The notes below the pieces were generated by a model. It was given only the letters and a program-made list of their open reading frames with translations. It had not been told where the DNA came from and ran no database searches. From Microbacterium sp. CGR2 (lineage in GTDB: Bacteria; Actinomycetota; Actinomycetes; Actinomycetales; Microbacteriaceae), in contig NZ_RBHX01000001.1 of the NCBI RefSeq assembly GCF_003626735.1, forward strand, positions 3,612,266-3,676,265: DNA of 64,000 nucleotides, given 5' to 3'. The position numbers and the translations under genes were made by a program. Of this stretch, positions 53,029 to 64,000 are shown in pieces; within the stretch, counting starts at the first letter, position 1; every line of letters begins with the position of its first letter.

Positions 53029-53902
53029 GGGCGACCAGCTCCCGCGCCAGCCGCAGGTATGCCTGCGCGGCAGCGTGCTCCGGTGCGAACTCGGTGATGG
53101 GCAGGCCGACGACCGATGCATCCGGGAACTTCACGGTGCGCCCGATGACGGTCTCCAGCACATCGTCTCCGAAGGCCTCCACGACGCGCTCCAGCACCTC
53201 GCGGGAATGCAGCGTGCGGGGGTCGTACATCGTCGCCAGCAGACCGTCCATGGTGATCGACGGGTTGAGCCGGTCGCGCACCTTGTCGATGGTCTCGATG
53301 AGCAGGGCCACACCTCGGAGAGCGAAGAACTCGCACTCCAGCGGGATGATCACGCCGTGCGCGGCGGTCAACGCGTTCACGGTGAGCAGACCGAGCGACG
53401 GCTGGCAGTCGATGAGGATGACGTCGTACTCCCCCGCGACCTGGCGAAGCACACGGGCGAGGATCGTCTCGCGGGCCACCTCGTTGACCAGGTGGACCTC
53501 CGCGGCGGAGAGATCGATGTTCGCCGGCATCACGTCGAGACCTTCGACACCCGAGTGCACGATGGCATCGTGCGCATCGCGCTTCGTGTCGAGCAGCAGG
53601 TCGTACACGGTCGGCACGTCGTGCGTCTGGATGCCGAGACCGGCGGACAGCGCACCCTGAGGGTCGAAGTCGACGGCGAGCACCTTGCGACCGTACTCGG
53701 CGAGAGCAGCCGCCAGGTTGATCGACGTCGTCGTCTTTCCGACGCCGCCCTTCTGGTTGCACAGTGCGATGATCCGAGCAGGCCCGTGGGACTTCAACGG
53801 CTTGGGGGTCGCGAACCCCTGATAGGGGCGACCAGTGGGTCCCATGGGGGTCTCGTCGGCCTTCTGTGCCTTCGCCCTGGACTTCGCCACTTTCTCAGTC
53901 AC
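53012..53902 (-). CDS. ParA-family chromosome-partition ATPase
   Basis: The 296-residue protein has the deviant Walker A ALCNQKGGVGKTTTSINLA near residue 46, VDFDPQGALSAGLG and ILIDCQPSLGLL. This is the ParA/Soj type. An N-terminal basic tail of about 40 residues precedes. The GTG start has AGGAGCAGGAG upstream. It sits next to xerD and scpA-scpB, typical for this ParA branch in actinobacteria, without a ParB beside it. Confidence 0.93.
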   Translation of the reverse strand: MTEKVAKSRAKAQKADETPMGPTGRPYQGFATPKPLKSHGPARIIALCNQKGGVGKTTTSINLAAALAEYGRKVLAVDFDPQGALSAGLGIQTHDVPTVYDLLLDTKRDAHDAIVHSGVEGLDVMPANIDLSAAEVHLVNEVARETILARVLRQVAGEYDVILIDCQPSLGLLTVNALTAAHGVIIPLECEFFALRGVALLIETIDKVRDRLNPSITMDGLLATMYDPRTLHSREVLERVVEAFGDDVLETVIGRTVKFPDASVVGLPITEFAPEHAAAQAYLRLARELVARGAVA

Positions 53903-54009
53903 CGTTCTCCTGCTCCTTCGTGCTTGCTCGATTCTAGCGGCCGGCTCCTCGCTCAGCGTCTCGGCGCGCGGCGTGCTCCCGCATGCGGGCGGCATGTGGC
54001 GTTCATGGC

Positions 54010-54912
54010 TCAGCGGGCGCGCGGATGTGAAGTCGCGTAGATGTCGCGCAGCGTCTCGACGGACACGTGCGTGTAGATCTGCGTCGTCGCGACCGACGCG
54101 TGCCCGAGGAGCTCCTGCACCACACGGACGTCGGCGCCGCCCTGCAGGAGGTGGGTCGCGAACGAATGCCGCAGCGTGTGCGGCGAGATCTCCGCCGTGA
54201 TCTGCGCACGTTCGCCGGCTGCTCGGATGATGAGCCAGGCGCTCTGGCGGGAGAGCGGCGCGCCTCGCGCGCCCAGGAACAACCGTGCCGACGCGCGCCC
54301 CTGGGCCGCAAGACCGGGTCGCACCCTGGTCAGATACGCATCCACCGCCGCCCGCGCGTAAGAGCCGATGGGCACGATGCGCTCCTTCGATCCCTTGCCT
54401 CGAAGACGGAGCACGTCGCCGTGGGCCAGGTCGTCGACATCGAGCCCGATCGCCTCCGAGACACGGGCACCGGTGGCATACAACAGTTCGAGCAGCGCAC
54501 GGTCCCGAACCCCGAGCGGGTCATCGGGCGACGGCGCTGCCAGCAGCCGCTCGACCTGGTCGATGGTCAGGTCCTTCGGGAGACGCCGTGGCGCCTTGGG
54601 CGGCCGAAGTCTCCCGCTCGGGTCATCGGCCTCGATGCCCTCCCGCACGAGGAACCGATGCCAGCCCCGCACAGACGACTGCAACCGGGCGATGCTCGTG
54701 GATGCCGGAGGCGGGTCGGCGGATGACCGCTCGGTGATGAATCTCCCGATCACCGACGGAGTGACCTCGACCGTGTCGGCGATGCCGTCGGCGATCAGCC
54801 ACTCCAGGTAGCCGTGCAGATCTCTCCGATACGCCGCGACGGTGTGCTCACTCAGCCCGCGCTCGACGGTGACGTGACGCAGATACGCGTCGAGCGCGCG
54901 CTGGAGCTGCAT
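54010..54912 (-). CDS. xerD: Tyrosine recombinase XerD
   Basis: This 300-residue recombinase has all catalytic residues: Arg in [13 protein letters not shown], Lys in [29 protein letters not shown], and [15 protein letters not shown] with the Tyr. It resolves chromosome dimers. The start at [11 protein letters not shown] overlaps no gene and lies two bases after the Nudix stop. Confidence 0.95.
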   Translation of the reverse strand: MQLQRALDAYLRHVTVERGLSEHTVAAYRRDLHGYLEWLIADGIADTVEVTPSVIGRFITERSSADPPPASTSIARLQSSVRGWHRFLVREGIEADDPSGRLRPPKAPRRLPKDLTIDQVERLLAAPSPDDPLGVRDRALLELLYATGARVSEAIGLDVDDLAHGDVLRLRGKGSKERIVPIGSYARAAVDAYLTRVRPGLAAQGRASARLFLGARGAPLSRQSAWLIIRAAGERAQITAEISPHTLRHSFATHLLQGGADVRVVQELLGHASVATTQIYTHVSVETLRDIYATSHPRAR

Positions 54913-54914
54913 CC

Positions 54915-55488
54915 TCAGCGCCGATCGCGCAGTTTCTGCATTGCGGCCAGCACTCCGATCGACAGTATGCCGTTGCGCATGCGCCCCGAGAGGACGGCCT
55001 CCACCGCCTCGGCCAGCGGCACCCACTCGACGCGGATATCCGCTTCCTCGTCTTCCCGGTCGTGCGCCGTCTCCGCCGCACTGATTCCGGTCGCGAGGAA
55101 GACATGGATCAGCTCGTCATTCCCGCCGGGCGTCGTCCACGACGACACCAGAGGCTCCCACCGGTCGGCGACCAGGTCGGCCTCCTCCGCGAGCTCACGG
55201 CGAGCGGCTTCGAGCGGTTCCTCCCCCGCGACGTCGAGAAGGCCCGCCGGCAGTTCCCAGTCCCGGTGGCGGATCGGATGCCGATACTGCTGGATCAGCA
55301 GGACGCGGTCGTCGTCGTCGAGGGCGAGGATCGCGACAGCGCCGGTGTGTGCGACGTACTGTCGTCGGATCTCGCCGCTGCCGTAGCGAACCCGGTCGTC
55401 GCGGACATCCCAGACCGCGCCTTCGAAGGCGACGTCGCTCTGCAGGATCTCCGGTTCGAACGGCTCATCCCGGAGATCCGTGCTCACG

Positions 55489-55496
<8 letters not shown>
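54915..55496 (-). CDS. Nudix hydrolase, ADP-ribose pyrophosphatase type
   Basis: The 193-residue protein has the Nudix box ([18 protein letters not shown], preceded by [10 protein letters not shown]) and the downstream region [18 protein letters not shown] typical of ADP-ribose pyrophosphatases. Its ATG overlaps the pyrG stop (GATGAGTGA). Confidence 0.92.
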
Positions 55497-57195
<1,699 letters not shown>

Positions 57196-57209
57196 GGGCT
57201 TTTATCCTA

Positions 57210-58901
57210 TCAGTCAGCGGGAGCGCCGAGGCTGAGAAGTTCTCGGGCGTGGGTGAGCGCAGCATCCGAATCGGTGAGTCCCGAGAGCAGGCGAGCCATC
57301 TCCGCTTCCCGTTCCCGCCCCTCGAGTCGGCGCACGCTGGACGCCGTGACCGCGCCGTCGTTGGATTTCACGACCGACAGATGGTTGCTCGCGAAAGCGG
57401 CCACCTGAGCGAGATGAGTGACGGCGATGACCTGCGACTTCTCGGCCAGTCGGGCGAGTCGCCTGCCCACCTCGATCGCCGCGGCGCCCCCGATACCCGC
57501 GTCGACCTCGTCGAACACGAACGTCGGCACCGGATCGGTACCGGCGATGACGACCTCGATCGCCAGCATCACGCGAGAAAGCTCACCGCCGGAAGCCCCC
57601 TTGGTCACGGAGCGCGGTTCGGCTCCCGGGTGAGGGGCGAGCAGGATGGCGACATCGTCGCGCCCGTGAGCGGCCTCGGAGCCCGCTGTCACTGCCACCT
57701 CGAGTCGGGCGTCGGGCATGGCGAGAGCGTGCAGCTCTTCGGTCACCGCTGCGCCGAGGCGCGCGGCGGCGGATGTGCGTTCCGCCGTGAGCGCTGCGGC
57801 ATGGTCGTCGAGTTCCGCCCGCACGGCATCGCGTTCCGCGATCAACCGCTCGATCCGGTCTCCGTCGTCTTCGAGCTCTGCGAGGCGAGCTGATCCGGTC
57901 TGCCACAGCGAGAGCGCTTCGTCGAGCGAGCCATGAGCACGGATGAGCGTTCCCAGCGCGGCGCGACGTTCCTCCACGGCGGCGAGTTCATGCGGCCCGG
58001 ACTCGTCGAGGTCGGCGAGATAGGCCGAGAGGAGCCCGCGGATGTCAGCGATGCGGTAGCCGATGTCGGCGAGGCTCTCGGCGACCTCCGCCAGCTTCGC
58101 GTCGGAGGTGCGCTCCAGTACGCGTCGCGCCTCGGCGATCAGCGACGCGGCATCCGCTTCGCCTTCCTCGTTCGACAGTGAGCTGTGGGCGAGGGAGGCT
58201 GCCAGGCGCAGCTCCTCGGAGTTGGCGAGACGCTCTGCGCGCTCGCTGAGTTCCTGGTCTTCCCCGGCCTCCGGGGCTGTGGCCTCGATGAGCGCAAGTG
58301 CCTCGCGGAGGCGCGCGGCCTCCGCGGCCCTCCGGTCACGGTTCTCAGAGATCTCGGAGATCTCGGCGTCGAGCGTCCGCCAGCGAGTGAAAGACGTCGC
58401 GTACGCAGCGAGGGCGCGCGCCACGGGAGCACCGCCGAAGCGGTCGAGCGCGTCACGCTGGGCGGCCGAAGACCGCAGCCGCAGCTGCTCCGACTGCCCG
58501 TGCACGACCACCAGTTCCTCCGCGAGCGCCGAGAGCACGCCCGCAGGAGCCGCGCGTCCGCCGACGCTGGCGCGGCTGCGCCCTTCCGCGCTCAGCGTTC
58601 GCGACACGTACAGCTCGGCGCGGTCTGCTCCGGCGGGTTCCAGTTCGCCTCCGGCATCCGCGACGATGTCAGCGACGTCACCGCTCTGCGGAACGTTCCA
58701 GACGCCCGCGACTGACGCCTGTGGGGCGCCCGCACGCACGGCACCTGAGTCGGCACGCTGCCCGAGCAGCAGGCCGAGTCCCGTGACCACCATGGTCTTG
58801 CCGGCGCCGGTCTCGCCCGTGATGGCGGTGAACCCCGGGCCGAGTGGCAGCACGGCATCGGCGATGACGCCGAGGCCCTGCATCTGCATCTCCTCGATCA
58901 T
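57210..58901 (-). CDS. recN: DNA repair protein RecN
   Basis: The 563-residue SMC-like ATPase has Walker A FTAITGETGAGKTMVVTGLG near residue 28, a long coiled-coil middle (about 160-360), signature GASGGELSRVMLAIEVV and Walker B TFVFDEVDAGIGG. It acts in double-strand-break repair. The ATG overlaps the nadK stop (ATGA). Confidence 0.96.
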   Translation of the reverse strand: MIEEMQMQGLGVIADAVLPLGPGFTAITGETGAGKTMVVTGLGLLLGQRADSGAVRAGAPQASVAGVWNVPQSGDVADIVADAGGELEPAGADRAELYVSRTLSAEGRSRASVGGRAAPAGVLSALAEELVVVHGQSEQLRLRSSAAQRDALDRFGGAPVARALAAYATSFTRWRTLDAEISEISENRDRRAAEAARLREALALIEATAPEAGEDQELSERAERLANSEELRLAASLAHSSLSNEEGEADAASLIAEARRVLERTSDAKLAEVAESLADIGYRIADIRGLLSAYLADLDESGPHELAAVEERRAALGTLIRAHGSLDEALSLWQTGSARLAELEDDGDRIERLIAERDAVRAELDDHAAALTAERTSAAARLGAAVTEELHALAMPDARLEVAVTAGSEAAHGRDDVAILLAPHPGAEPRSVTKGASGGELSRVMLAIEVVIAGTDPVPTFVFDEVDAGIGGAAAIEVGRRLARLAEKSQVIAVTHLAQVAAFASNHLSVVKSNDGAVTASSVRRLEGREREAEMARLLSGLTDSDAALTHARELLSLGAPAD

Positions 58902-59809
58902 TGCGGACTCCCCGACCCCTGACCGCGCCATCCTTCGACCGGCAGCCGGAACTTGCGCACCAGGCGATCGGTGAACGCGGTGGGATGCAGGCGTGCAAGT
59001 CGCACCGGCCGCGACGACCGACGGACGACGACCCTGGCTCCGGGCGGAAGATCGTGGGAACGGCGTCCGTCGCACCACAGGATGCCCGAGCCGTCGGTGC
59101 GGTCGAGCATCTCGATGGCGACGGCGGCATCGGGGCTGACCACGAGAGGTTTGGCGAAGAGTGCGTGGGCGGACAGCGGGATCACGGCGATGGCCTCGAC
59201 CGTGGGCCAGATGACCGGCCCGCCCGCGGAGAAGTTGTACGCCGTCGATCCGGTGGGAGTGGAGATGACCATCCCGTCGCAGCCGAAACTCGACAGCGGA
59301 CGGCCATCGATCTCGAGGACGATCTCGATCATCCGCTCGCGACTCGCCTTCTCTACGGTGGCTTCGTTGAGAGCGAAGGTCTCGTAGACGACGGTGCCGG
59401 CGACATCCTTCACTCGCACGGACAGAGCGAGTCGCTCCTCGACCTCGTAGTCGCGCGCGATCACTCGCCGCACGGCATCGTCCATGTCGTCACGATCGAT
59501 CTCCGCAAGGAATCCGACGTGTCCCATGTTGATTCCCAGCACGGGCGCTGCGCTCTCGCGAACGAGTTCAGCGGCGCGCAGGATCGTTCCGTCTCCGCCG
59601 AGGACGATCGCGAGTTCCAGCTCATCGGCGGGAACGAGAACGTCGACATCAGCGAAACCCGGGTCGACGGCGGTGAGTGCCGCGTGGTCGTCGGCCGTGA
59701 GGAGGGGTCGCGCCCCCGCACCCCGCAGAGCCTCGATCACACGGCGGGCGGCGTCGACGGTCTCGTCGCGGCCGGCGTGAGCGACGATCAGGATCCTGCG
59801 CTCGTTCAT
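58898..59809 (-). CDS. nadK: NAD kinase
   Basis: This 303-residue kinase has the GGDG motif LAIVLGGDGTILRAAELV near residue 72, GHVGFLAEID near 103 and the NE motif FALNEATVEK, followed by DGMVISTPTGSTAYNFSAGG. It makes NADP. The start overlaps the tlyA stop by four bases; the gene lies in the conserved tlyA-nadK-recN operon. Confidence 0.96.
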   Translation of the reverse strand: MNERRILIVAHAGRDETVDAARRVIEALRGAGARPLLTADDHAALTAVDPGFADVDVLVPADELELAIVLGGDGTILRAAELVRESAAPVLGINMGHVGFLAEIDRDDMDDAVRRVIARDYEVEERLALSVRVKDVAGTVVYETFALNEATVEKASRERMIEIVLEIDGRPLSSFGCDGMVISTPTGSTAYNFSAGGPVIWPTVEAIAVIPLSAHALFAKPLVVSPDAAVAIEMLDRTDGSGILWCDGRRSHDLPPGARVVVRRSSRPVRLARLHPTAFTDRLVRKFRLPVEGWRGQGSGSPQ

Positions 59810-60603
59810 CGTCCTCCTGCCAGTCGGTTGATGCTGTCCAACCATTCTGTCGGATTGCTGCCGCGCCCCGGCGCGAGGTGCACGAGATACTCCGCGTTCC
59901 CGTGCGTCCCGAGGATCGGGGAGGGAAGAATGCCGAGCATGCCGAATCCGAGGTCCCACGCGCTCCAGACGGTACGCGCCACGGCATCCGCTCGCGTCGC
60001 CGGGTCGGTGACGAGCCCACCACGCACGGCGGTGCGGCCGACCTCGAACTGCGGCTTCACCAACAGGACGGTGTCGGATGCAGGTGCAGCGACGCCGGCG
60101 ACTGCGGGCAGGACGAGTTCGAGCGAGATGAACGAAAGATCGCCCACGATCAGGTCGGGTGGCGTCTGCTCCCCCGTCGCGTCGGCGAGACTCTGCTGCG
60201 TCATGTGCCGCACATTGAAACCTTCGACGGAGACGACACCGGGATCGGCGGCGATCGTCGGGGCCAGCTGACCGTGCCCGACATCGACGGCGAGCACCCG
60301 CCTCGCACCGCGCTCGCGCAGCACCTGTGTGAAACCGCCGGTCGAAGCGCCCATGTCAAGCGCGAGCCGACCCTCGACGGGGATGCCGAAACCGTCGAGA
60401 CCGGCGATCAGCTTGTGTGCCGCGCGACCGACATAGTGGTCTGCACCGGCGATGCTGAGCTGGTTGTCGTCGCCGACCGGAGTGGAGGCCTTCACGACCG
60501 GTCGGCCGTCGACGCTCACGAGCCCTTCGGCGATGAGGGTGGCAGCATGACTGCGTGAACGGGCGAGTCCTCGGGCGGCGAGGGCAGCGTCGAGTCGCGT
60601 CAT
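59806..60603 (-). CDS. tlyA: TlyA-family rRNA 2'-O-methyltransferase
   Basis: The 265-residue protein has an S4 domain (RLDAALAARGLARSRSHAAT) and a FtsJ-like methyltransferase domain. The latter has LALDMGASTGGFTQVLRERG near 83 and IVGDLSFISLELVLPAVAGV near 150. It methylates rRNA, and in mycobacteria its loss gives capreomycin resistance. The start overlaps the small gene upstream by four bases. Confidence 0.95.
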   Translation of the reverse strand: MTRLDAALAARGLARSRSHAATLIAEGLVSVDGRPVVKASTPVGDDNQLSIAGADHYVGRAAHKLIAGLDGFGIPVEGRLALDMGASTGGFTQVLRERGARRVLAVDVGHGQLAPTIAADPGVVSVEGFNVRHMTQQSLADATGEQTPPDLIVGDLSFISLELVLPAVAGVAAPASDTVLLVKPQFEVGRTAVRGGLVTDPATRADAVARTVWSAWDLGFGMLGILPSPILGTHGNAEYLVHLAPGRGSNPTEWLDSINRLAGGR

Positions 60604-60776
60604 CGGGGCCCTGAGGTCTCCCGCTGTTCGAGCCTCGCACCGCTTTCGAGTCGGCGGGAAAGCTCGTCGTGCAGTGCGGAATAGGCTTCTGCCCGTGCCG
60701 GAAGCGGCTGCCCTTCGATCAGGCGCAGGCGACTCCACAGACCATCGGTCGGCGTGTTCGTCGTCTCGTCACTCAC
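60600..60776 (-). CDS. Small conserved-position hypothetical protein
   Basis: A 58-residue frame from a GTG (GLWSRLRLIEGQPLPARAEA, YSALHDELSRRLESGARL). It is mostly helical. Short proteins of this look occur before tlyA in related actinobacteria. It is coupled to tlyA by a four-base overlap. No function known. Confidence 0.65.
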   Translation of the reverse strand: MSDETTNTPTDGLWSRLRLIEGQPLPARAEAYSALHDELSRRLESGARLEQRETSGPR

Positions 60777-60830
60777 GGGTTCCACTGTACGCGGCGGCTC
60801 CGACGGCGGAGGCAACCACGACGGCTCGGC

Positions 60831-61871
60831 TCAGGGCCGGTGGAAAGGATCGTCGTACAGACGTTCCGGCACCCGGAGCACGAAGACCGGCGTGCCCGAA
60901 GCCCAGATCGCGGCCGCGCCTGCGCGAAGCAGATCGATCTGCTCACCCGACTCGGCGACGACCTCGACATCCGCGCCGGAAACGCGCACCGCCGCACCGT
61001 TGACTCGGAAGACACCGTCTTTCTCGACAACGGCGGGATATGGCTGATGCAGCCCCCGCAGGTCCCCCAGGATGTAGGTGGGACGTGATCCCTCCGGCGC
61101 TGCCAGAACATGCTTGGGTCGGTCGATTCCCGTGAGCACGAGAACGGACTCGATCCCCACCCGATTCGCACCCATGATGTCGGTGTCGAGACGGTCACCG
61201 ATGAACAGAGCCTTCTGCGCGCGGAAGCGGGCGAGCGCCTCTTCGAAGATCGGCGCTTCGGGCTTCCCGGCGACGGTCGCCAGCCGACCGATCGCGGTGT
61301 GCACGGCGGACACCAGCGTGCCGTTCCCCGGTGCCACCCCCCGCTCACGAGGGATGGTCCAATCGGTGTTGGTCGCGATCCAGGGGATCCCGCCTTCGTC
61401 CTCCGGAACTTTGAGCGCGAATGCCGCCTCGGCGAGATCGGTCCACGCCACCTCGGGTGCGAACCCTTGGACAACGGCCCGAGGAGAGTCCTCGGCGCTG
61501 CGAGTCACTGTATAGCCGGCCTTCTCGACTTCGTCGACGAGCCCCTCGCCACCGATGACGAGGATCGTCGCAGGAGCGGGAACGATCTGCGCCATCAGGC
61601 GCATGGCCGCCTGCGGGCTCGTGACGACATCGGATGCCGAGACCTGGAGCCCGAGGCTCGTCAGGTGCGCGGCGACCGAAGCGTCGGTGCGCGACGCGTT
61701 GTTCGTGATGTATCCGAGCCGGATCGACTCGCCGACGTGGTTCAGGCTCTCCACCGCATGCGGCAGGGCCCCGGGACCCGCGTAGACGACCCCGTCGAGG
61801 TCGGCCAGCACCGTGTCGACGCCGTCGAGGGGCGTCCGCGCGTCAGGGCGCCGCCGCGAGAACAGTGCCAC
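60831..61871 (-). CDS. HAD-superfamily (class IIA) phosphatase
   Basis: This 346-residue protein has HAD motif I VLADLDGVVYAG near residue 20, motif II ITNNASR near 56, and motifs III/IV KPEAPIFEEAL and FIGDRLDTDIMGANRVG. It belongs to the NagD/PGP type. The GTG start overlaps the stop of the preceding gene by one base (TAGTG). Confidence 0.93.
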   Translation of the reverse strand: MALFSRRRPDARTPLDGVDTVLADLDGVVYAGPGALPHAVESLNHVGESIRLGYITNNASRTDASVAAHLTSLGLQVSASDVVTSPQAAMRLMAQIVPAPATILVIGGEGLVDEVEKAGYTVTRSAEDSPRAVVQGFAPEVAWTDLAEAAFALKVPEDEGGIPWIATNTDWTIPRERGVAPGNGTLVSAVHTAIGRLATVAGKPEAPIFEEALARFRAQKALFIGDRLDTDIMGANRVGIESVLVLTGIDRPKHVLAAPEGSRPTYILGDLRGLHQPYPAVVEKDGVFRVNGAAVRVSGADVEVVAESGEQIDLLRAGAAAIWASGTPVFVLRVPERLYDDPFHRP

Positions 61872-63961
61872 TAGGCGTCTCGCTCCGGGTCCTCATCTTC
61901 CCCGAGCAGTTCGCGCACCTCGTCTTCGACGGTGGGTTCCGCCTCTGCAGGCTGGTCCCCCTCGGTCGCCGCTTCTGCGTCGCCGTCCACGTCGGTGTCC
62001 GCGTCGGCGTCTCGTTCTGGATCCACTTCGGCGTCTCCGTCTTCAGACGAGGGCTCGGTCCGATCCGTGTCCACGCCAGAATCTGCGGACTCCGAGGGAG
62101 TCTGCGGTTCGTCGACATTCTCATCATCCAGGAACTCGTCTTCGATCAGACCGTCCTCGACGAAGATCTCCTCGTCGCCGGCGTCGTCGACGCCGAGCGC
62201 CTCAGCGGCGACCTCTGCTCGGTGCGACCAGAAGGATGCTTCATCGTCGCGGCCCAGGTCCTCGAGAACAGCGGCTCGTGCCGCGAACAGCGACGGGCTC
62301 CACTCGAAAGCCCGGTCGGGGTCGAGCTCAGGAATCTCGAGTTCGCCGAGTGCCAGTTCCAGATCACCCTGATCGAGTCGTGCACCGGACATGGCGATCG
62401 CGAGAGCCACGCGGACGGGAGTGGTCAGTGCCGTCCGATCCACGGCGCGGCCGGTTTCCAGCGCGCGGTCCGGGCGTCCGATTCCACGCTCGCTGTCGAC
62501 CATGAGCGCGATCTGGTCATCCTTGCCGGAGATCCGACGATACGTGCGCAGTTCCCGCAGCGCCAAAGCGAAATCCTCGGTCGCGTACGCGGTGATACCG
62601 AGAGTCTCCCGCACGATCGCGATACGGCCGGCACGGCGCGACGCCGCGAGGGCATGCTCGTGAGCAAGGGCCGGGTCTTCATCGATGAGACGCGAAGCCA
62701 TGGCGAGGTGACGCGCGACAAGGTCCGCGTTCTCCTTGCTCAGAGTCTTGAGTTCGTTGCGCGCTGACGTGTGCAGGTCGCGGGCGGTGACGTCCTCGGG
62801 GATGTGCGGATCGTTGAACCGCGGACGCTCGTCCGCCGCCTGAACCGGACGCTCGCGACCCGCTCCCCCACGCTGCGGGTAGGAGCGCGACCGGTCACCG
62901 TCAGCTCCACTGTCGCGACGAGGCGCGCGGTCCCGATCGCCGGAGCGAGGGCCCTCGCTCCGTCGCGGCGCGGAATCGCGGCTGTATCCTCCACCTTCGC
63001 GACGCGGAGCGGAGTCGCGGTTGTATCCGCCACCCTCACGACGCGGAGCAGAGCCACCGGAACGGTTGTCGCCGTCGCGACGCGGAGCAGAGTCGCGGTT
63101 GTATCCGCCGCCATCGCGACGCGGAGCAGAGCCGCCGGAACGGTTGTCGCCGTCGCGGCGCGGAGCAGAGTCGCGGTTGTATCCGCCGCCATCGCGACGC
63201 GGAGCAGAGCCGCCGGAACGGTTGTCGCCGTCGCGGCGCGGAGCGGAGTCGCGGTTGTATCCTCCACCTTCGCGGCGCGGAGCGGAGTCGCGGTTGTATC
63301 CGCCACCCTCGCGACGCGGAGCAGAATCACGGTTGTACCCGCCATCGCGACGCGGAGCAGAGCCGCCGGAACGGTTGTCGCCATCCCGGCGCGGAGCGGA
63401 ATCACGGTTGTATCCTCCACCTTCGCGGCGCGGAGCGGAGTCGCGGTTGTATCCGCCACCCTCACGACGCGGAGCAGAGCCACCGGAACGGTTGTCGCCA
63501 TCCCGGCGCGGAGCGGAGTCACGGTTGTATCCGCCGCCCTCGCGACGCGGACTCGAGTCACGGTTGTAGCCGCCACCCTCACGGCGCGGCGCGGAGCCAC
63601 CGGAACGGTTGTCGCCGTCGCGACGCGGAGCAGAATCGCGGTTGTAACCTCCCTCATGACGCGGAGCGGAATCGCGGTTGTAGCCGCCGCCTTCGCGACG
63701 CGGAGCTGAGCCGCCGGAGCGGTTGTCGCCGTCGCGACGCGGAGCAGAGTCGCGGTTGTACCCGCCACCCTCACGACGCGGAGCAGAGTCACGGTTGTAC
63801 CCGCCACCCTCGCGACGCGGCGCAGAGCCGCCGGAACGGTTGTCGCCGTCACGGCGCGGCGCGGAATCGCGGTTGGATGCGGGTCGTCCGCCGGAAGGTC
63901 GCTGGCCGCGCGATCCGCTTTCGTTATCGCGACGCGGACGACGCTCTTCCTCTTCCGGCAT
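61871..63961 (-). CDS. TPR-like protein with long Arg/Gly/Asn-rich repeat N-terminus
   Basis: The 696-residue protein has three parts. Residues about 29-335 are tandem repeats of GGGYNRDSAPRR and GDNRSGGSAPRR units, predicted disordered. Residues about 400-600 are helical TPR-like repeats (ENADLVARHLAMASRLIDED, HALAASRRAGRIAIVRETLG). The tail is strongly acidic. Similar TPR proteins with RG-rich N-termini precede the HAD gene in related genomes. The basic, aromatic repeats suggest RNA binding or condensate formation; that is inference. Confidence 0.87.
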   Translation of the reverse strand: MPEEEERRPRRDNESGSRGQRPSGGRPASNRDSAPRRDGDNRSGGSAPRREGGGYNRDSAPRREGGGYNRDSAPRRDGDNRSGGSAPRREGGGYNRDSAPRHEGGYNRDSAPRRDGDNRSGGSAPRREGGGYNRDSSPRREGGGYNRDSAPRRDGDNRSGGSAPRREGGGYNRDSAPRREGGGYNRDSAPRRDGDNRSGGSAPRRDGGYNRDSAPRREGGGYNRDSAPRREGGGYNRDSAPRRDGDNRSGGSAPRRDGGGYNRDSAPRRDGDNRSGGSAPRRDGGGYNRDSAPRRDGDNRSGGSAPRREGGGYNRDSAPRREGGGYSRDSAPRRSEGPRSGDRDRAPRRDSGADGDRSRSYPQRGGAGRERPVQAADERPRFNDPHIPEDVTARDLHTSARNELKTLSKENADLVARHLAMASRLIDEDPALAHEHALAASRRAGRIAIVRETLGITAYATEDFALALRELRTYRRISGKDDQIALMVDSERGIGRPDRALETGRAVDRTALTTPVRVALAIAMSGARLDQGDLELALGELEIPELDPDRAFEWSPSLFAARAAVLEDLGRDDEASFWSHRAEVAAEALGVDDAGDEEIFVEDGLIEDEFLDDENVDEPQTPSESADSGVDTDRTEPSSEDGDAEVDPERDADADTDVDGDAEAATEGDQPAEAEPTVEDEVRELLGEDEDPERDA
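62957..63877 (-). repeat. Coding tandem repeats, 36-base-type units
   Basis: About 25 units of 30-36 bases encode the GGYNRDSAPRR and GDNRSGGSAPRR blocks. The units are nearly identical in protein but vary at synonymous sites, so the amino-acid pattern is what is kept. Unit number is likely to vary between strains. Confidence 0.9.
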
Positions 63962-64000
63962 GATGATTCCTATCCTGTAAACGCAAAATGGCCACCCAGC

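Noticed and set aside
63021..63569. Plus-strand frame of repeated YPPPSRRGAESRL units
   Set aside because: It is the complement of the coding repeats of the TPR-like protein, with no start signal of its own.
62957..63877. Regular repeats considered as a CRISPR array
   Set aside because: Units are contiguous, in frame and coding, with no unique spacers and no cas genes.

Overview
The window comes from a high-GC actinobacterium, most likely a Microbacterium-like member of the Microbacteriaceae. Support comes from the GC-rich codon use, the many 4-8 bp start/stop overlaps, the recN-nadK-tlyA-HAD and xerD-nudix-pyrG chromosomal order, a 13E12/DUF222 HNH gene, and an actinobacterial conjugation module (SCO6880, TrbL, VirB4, VirD4).

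Layout. (1) 0.1-4.5 kb, minus strand: a two-component system and a three-gene ABC exporter. (2) 4.6-9.5 kb, minus strand: a complete lasso-peptide cluster (A, C, B1, B2, D plus a DCC-type thiol protein). I found the 44-codon precursor by reading the sequence; its core has one Cys in the predicted 9-residue ring and one near the C-terminus. An AraC-type regulator lies next to it. (3) About 11-29.1 kb, plus strand: an integrative conjugative element carrying prim-pol, DUF2637, ParB, type IV secretion genes, SSB, Xis and Int. A 17-18 bp motif with an internal inverted repeat precedes eleven of its start codons. (4) 29.1-41.5 kb: a second antimicrobial island. It holds a class I lanthipeptide cluster (lanA, frameshift-split lanC, lanB), a coupled avrD / gamma-butyrolactone-receptor-like / SDR cassette, a TetR regulator, and an SDP-type toxin system (sdpC-sdpA-sdpB plus a DUF1648 protein) with a divergent CPBP protease. 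(5) 41.8-42.4 kb: a decayed integrase next to tRNA-Pro(GGG) and a half-copy of that tRNA, which marks the chromosomal junction. (6) 42.5-64 kb: ordinary chromosome (GNAT, S4 protein, DUF222-HNH, Nudix-NYN, der, cmk, tyrA, rluB, scpB, scpA, parA, xerD, nudix, pyrG, recN, nadK, tlyA, HAD, TPR-like protein).

How it fits together. The left 42 kb reads as an accumulated island behind tRNA-Pro holding three peptide-antimicrobial systems. The strongest new signal is that lanA and sdpC, 4.4 kb apart and on opposite strands, are driven by nearly identical 41-bp promoters (36 of 41 bases, both with TTTACA-17-TATGTT). Between them lies a cassette that looks like a small-molecule signal synthase, reductase and receptor. 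I infer a jointly controlled, possibly quorum-regulated, dual-bacteriocin system. All functions are assigned by reading motifs; no database search was run.
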